Shown: one piece after another, positions 38,334-40,829 of the stretch
Position numbering within the stretch: the stretch's first letter is position 1
Layout of the letters: every line of letters starts with the position of its first letter
DNA from: JAIVGV01 sp035295985
GTDB taxonomy: Bacteria > Acidobacteriota > Blastocatellia > Pyrinomonadales > Pyrinomonadaceae
NCBI GenBank assembly: GCA_035295985.1
Contig: DATHBT010000173.1
Span: 1-40,829 of the forward strand
Length of the DNA stretch: 40,829 nt
Reading direction: 5' to 3'
Program-made: the position numbers and the translations under genes
Notes under the pieces: model-generated
What the model was told of the DNA's origin: nothing
Database searches by the model: none
The model's input: the letters and a program-made list of their open reading frames with translations, nothing else

Positions 38334-39518
38334 TCAGCCGAAGATGCTGCGCCAGCGGCGATCAATCGCCGGGCCGAAGAGGAAGGCGGCGAGCGAAGGG
38401 CTTTCGTGCGAGCGTTCGTAGCCGACGAGTTCGACGTAGGCGCGGCCCGCCGCCTCCGCGCCATCGTGGCGGCCGGAGACTGAGCACGCGCCCTCCCAAT
38501 AGACGACCATCGTCGTGCCGCGCGTGTCGAGTTCCTGATCCTTGAGGACGGGCGTAACGGTTACGTCAACGCCGAAACGCGGGACTGCGAGATGCCAGCC
38601 CGAAGGGTAGAGCGCGCCGGTGTGCGGGCTGCGCCAGCGCGCGGTCGCTTCGAGCGTGAAATCTTCGAGCGCGAGGTGGTGCGCGCGGCCGTCCGGCTCG
38701 ACGAAGGTGCCGCTGGAAAAGGAGGATGGGCGATCCTCTGAGTCGCGTATGTGATAGACCATCAGCTCCGCGCCGGTCGAAAGTTGGAGACTGAACCAGT
38801 CCCAGCCTTTCTGGTTGCGCGTCGTCCGCCAAGTGCCGAACTCGCGATCCATCCAGGCCGTGCCGCGGAAGTGTTCGGTCTCGCCGTGCCAGGTGATTCG
38901 GCCCTCGGACTCCATGCGCGTGTAGGAGAAGTAGCGCGACGCCTCGCCCTCGTCCTTGAAGCTGACGCCGCGCATCTCGCGCCCGTTGAGCGCGGCGGGC
39001 TTGGCGGGCTTCAGGGCGGCCTCGAAGATCAGATCGTCGCCGAGCGTGGCGCGCAGCAGGTGCAGGCCGTGAGCCTCGCGCACAGTCCAGTCGCCGAGCC
39101 GGAGGAAGTAGCGGCGGGCGCTCGCGGCGGCGCGCCGGTCGAACGGGGCGTTGGCGCTCTTGCGGTGGTCGTAGCGGAAGCGCCCGCGCGACTCGTCCGT
39201 GACGGCGAAGTGCGCGAGGTAGAGCGGGTTGGCGATCAGGCGCAGGGGGACGACGCCGAAGCGGTCGAGGTCTGTGCGCCGCTTGAAGAAGACCAGCTCG
39301 AAGCCGAAGCGGCGGCCACGCGCGGTCTCCGCGTGGCCGGTGTAGTACCACCACTCGGTCTGCGCGTCGCGGTGCGCGTAGAGGTCGCGCGGGAGTTCGA
39401 CGCCCGCGTGCTCCGTGCCGTCGCGCAAAGTCGAGGCCGGGCCGGCGACGATGTCGGCCAGGTTGTCGAGGACGGTCGTGGCGAACTGTTCAAGCGGCTC
39501 GATGATGTTCGTACTCAT
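38334..39518 (-). CDS. AttH/CrtC-like (carotenoid 1,2-hydratase family) protein
   Basis: The 394-aa product has no clear signal peptide. It has the tandem lipocalin-like pattern of the AttH/CrtC family: TEWWYYTGHAETARGRRFGF near residue 54, FRYDHRKSANAPF, WMDREFGTWRTTRNQKGWDW, and YWEGACSVSGRHD near the C-terminus. The family includes hydroxyneurosporene synthase (CrtC) and AttH proteins of unknown activity; both are likely to bind hydrophobic molecules. No carotenoid genes are nearby, so a hydrolase/hydratase on a lipid-like substrate is only an inference. The ATG is followed by coherent codon use; the upstream gap contains repeat copy 2. Confidence 0.87.
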   Translation of the reverse strand: MSTNIIEPLEQFATTVLDNLADIVAGPASTLRDGTEHAGVELPRDLYAHRDAQTEWWYYTGHAETARGRRFGFELVFFKRRTDLDRFGVVPLRLIANPLYLAHFAVTDESRGRFRYDHRKSANAPFDRRAAASARRYFLRLGDWTVREAHGLHLLRATLGDDLIFEAALKPAKPAALNGREMRGVSFKDEGEASRYFSYTRMESEGRITWHGETEHFRGTAWMDREFGTWRTTRNQKGWDWFSLQLSTGAELMVYHIRDSEDRPSSFSSGTFVEPDGRAHHLALEDFTLEATARWRSPHTGALYPSGWHLAVPRFGVDVTVTPVLKDQELDTRGTTMVVYWEGACSVSGRHDGAEAAGRAYVELVGYERSHESPSLAAFLFGPAIDRRWRSIFG

Positions 39519-39621
39519 TCGTTACTGGTGATTGCCGTGTCGAGATGCCGGGAGTGTAGAGGGGCGGGGTGGAGAAAGTGTGCGGCATTTGCAAAGTGAA
39601 GTTTGCGGAAGGGAAGAAGAT

Positions 39622-39715
39622 TCACCACAGAGGCACAGAGGACACGGAAGACGCACAGAGGGTTGAGCGGTTTCCTCTGTGCCCCCTCTGTGCCCTCCGT
39701 GCCTCTGTGGTGAGT
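39622..39715. repeat. ~95-bp palindromic repeat, copy 2
   Basis: The element runs from TTCACCAC to GTGGTGAGT, in the same orientation as copy 1 (27774-27869). The central CACAGAGG-GTTGAGCGGTTT-CCTCTGTG hairpin is identical and only a handful of bases differ elsewhere, mostly in the flanks of the stem. It lies between the AttH-like and RqcH genes, both on the minus strand. Confidence 0.9.
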
Positions 39716-39742
39716 GGCTTCCGCGACGCTCAAGACCGCCGG

Positions 39743-40828
39743 CTAGATGACGCGCTCGGCCGATTCGCGCGGCTCGACGAGGAGGGTCTTGAAGGACGAC
39801 ATGCGCACCAGGCCGGGGGCCGCGCCCTTCGGCTTGGAGAGGAATTTCCGTTGGGCGTAGTTGACGGCGACCTTGGCGTCGCCGCGCGCTTGGCTGAAGT
39901 GCGCGGCGAGCTGCGCGGCCTCGTGGACGGTGCGCTGCGGGATGTCCGCGTTGCGCGCGTGATTGCGGACGACGACGTGCGAGCCGGGGTAGTCGGCCGC
40001 GTGCAGCCACAGGTCGTGCGGGCGCGCTACCTTGAAGGTCAGTTGATCGTTGTCGCGCGCGGCGCGGCCGACGAGGATTTCGTAGCCGTCCGACGACAGA
40101 TACCGTCGCGCGCCGGGGACTATTTCGGCCGATTGCTTGCGAGACTTCGCAGACTTCGCGCCGCCCGCCGCAGAGTCGCCGCCGCGCGGGGCGGACTTCG
40201 CGCCCGCCTTGGTAGCCCTTGCGCCGCGCCCTGAAGTTTTCTTGCCGGACGCGGCCTCTTCAAAAACGTCGAGCGCGCGCGTGTCTCTCGCTGCGGCGAT
40301 GCGTTCGAGTTCGGCCCGCTCGGCTTCGAGCGTGTCCAGTTCGGCCGCGAGTTCGGCGCGGCGGCGCTCGATCTCCTGCGCGGCGCGCTTGGCACGCGCG
40401 TAAGAGGCGAAGCGGCGCGCGGCCTCCGCGGGAAGCGTGGAGTGTTCGTCGATTTCGAGTTCGACCTCGGGCGCTCCTTCGGCGAAGTAGTCGAGCAGGC
40501 GGACGCGCGCGCCGTCGCGTACGGCCGTCGAGAGGTTGGCGAGGAGGAGGTCGCCCACGCGCTTGTGTTCGGCCGGATCGCCGTGTGCTGTCAGATCGCG
40601 CGTTAGGTTCGCTTCGAGCTTGCGCCGGCGCTCGATCTGTACGCGGAGGCGCGCGCGGTGGGCGGAGACGCGCGCGTCGAATTTTCGCGCCTCGTCGAGC
40701 GCGAGGTGGTGTGCGTCGAGCGCGGCCGAAAGCGACGGGAAGCCTTCGCGCCGGATCGACGGGGGCGGGGTGCCAGCGCGGGCGGCCGCCGAGCGCGACT
40801 CGGCCGCGTCGGGTGCGCCCGCTTCGGC
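39743..40828 (-). CDS. RqcH/NFACT-family ribosome quality-control protein (5' end missing)
   Basis: The frame runs off the window's right edge, so the N-terminal NFACT-N domain is mostly missing; a GTG at 40558 is internal. About 360 C-terminal residues are seen: a helical coiled-coil stretch (ERRRKLEANLTRDLTAHG, then VGDLLLANL, then a helical arm with ERRRAELAAELDTLEAERAE), a Lys/Ala/Ser-rich low-complexity linker, and the NFACT-R domain with DLWLHAADYPGSHVVVRNH, the family signature. Members bind 50S ribosomes with stalled peptidyl-tRNA and direct addition of alanine tails. The linker (GKKTSGRGARATKAGAKSA) looks like a local insertion relative to the usual order. Product class is confident. 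Confidence 0.92.
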   Translation of the reverse strand, partial: AEAGAPDAAESRSAAARAGTPPPSIRREGFPSLSAALDAHHLALDEARKFDARVSAHRARLRVQIERRRKLEANLTRDLTAHGDPAEHKRVGDLLLANLSTAVRDGARVRLLDYFAEGAPEVELEIDEHSTLPAEAARRFASYARAKRAAQEIERRRAELAAELDTLEAERAELERIAAARDTRALDVFEEAASGKKTSGRGARATKAGAKSAPRGGDSAAGGAKSAKSRKQSAEIVPGARRYLSSDGYEILVGRAARDNDQLTFKVARPHDLWLHAADYPGSHVVVRNHARNADIPQRTVHEAAQLAAHFSQARGDAKVAVNYAQRKFLSKPKGAAPGLVRMSSFKTLLVEPRESAERVI

Positions 40829-40829
40829 C

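Noticed and set aside
38241..38483. TTG-started 80-codon plus-strand frame behind a G-rich tract
   Set aside because: Most of it lies antisense to the AttH-like gene, composition is Arg/Ala-rich, and the G-rich tract is too close to the TTG.

Overview
The window is a high-G+C chromosomal segment from a Gram-negative bacterium, most likely an acidobacterium (Acidobacteriota, possibly Blastocatellia-like). Three things suggest this: a secreted 'VWFA-related acidobacterial domain' protein (4009-5940), an lpxC gene showing a lipid A outer membrane, and many secreted hydrolases of the kind common in that phylum. The assignment is inference from gene content, not a phylogeny. I see no rRNA, CRISPR array, transposase or prophage. 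Two tRNA genes (Lys-CUU, Arg-CCG) are present.

Layout. 1-3670: the 3' part of a TOPRIM primase, a GAF-PP2C phosphatase, an AT-rich TIR-domain gene and a small unknown gene. 4009-12239: mostly envelope and secreted proteins (VWFA, cupin, four-helix membrane protein, alpha/beta hydrolase, GDPD, a calcium-site-like secreted protein, SGNH hydrolase) and an unknown helical protein. 12335-12542: a large nested palindromic repeat. 12591-22475: a scavenging block of M28 peptidase, GH20 hexosaminidase, dienelactone-hydrolase-like enzyme, PQQ-type propeller, tRNA-Lys, a second M28 peptidase, hemerythrin and a secreted unknown. 22548-26425: a three-gene Fe(III)-type ABC importer. 26542-29291: S66 peptidase, tRNA-Arg, a secreted unknown and a DUF983 protein. 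29426-35383: lpxC, polA and a membrane histidine kinase. 35426-36086: a small accessory patch with a zinc-ribbon-like protein and a RelE-like toxin-antitoxin pair. 36146-40828: an HD-GYP-hemL operon, an AttH/CrtC-like protein and the 3' part of an RqcH/NFACT gene.

Genes that clearly work together are the ABC importer (binding protein, ATPase, fused permease), HD-GYP with hemL (ATGA overlap), and the antitoxin-toxin pair (4-nt overlap). The many exported peptidases, hexosaminidase, esterases and GDPD suggest a heterotroph that scavenges polymers and cell debris.

The most unusual feature is non-coding. Five intergenic regions hold inverted pairs of tandem 7-bp repeats. The period and hairpin layout are the same each time, but the heptamer differs at every locus, and most arrays start at or just after a stop codon. 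Two other palindromic repeat families occur: a ~95-bp element with two copies, and a nested 'AGCCCCG..GGGGCG' element. Among proteins, the TIR gene with an SH3-like tail, a PolA with altered O-helix glycines and no proofreading DxE, and a primase lacking one zinc-ligand cysteine deserve a second look.
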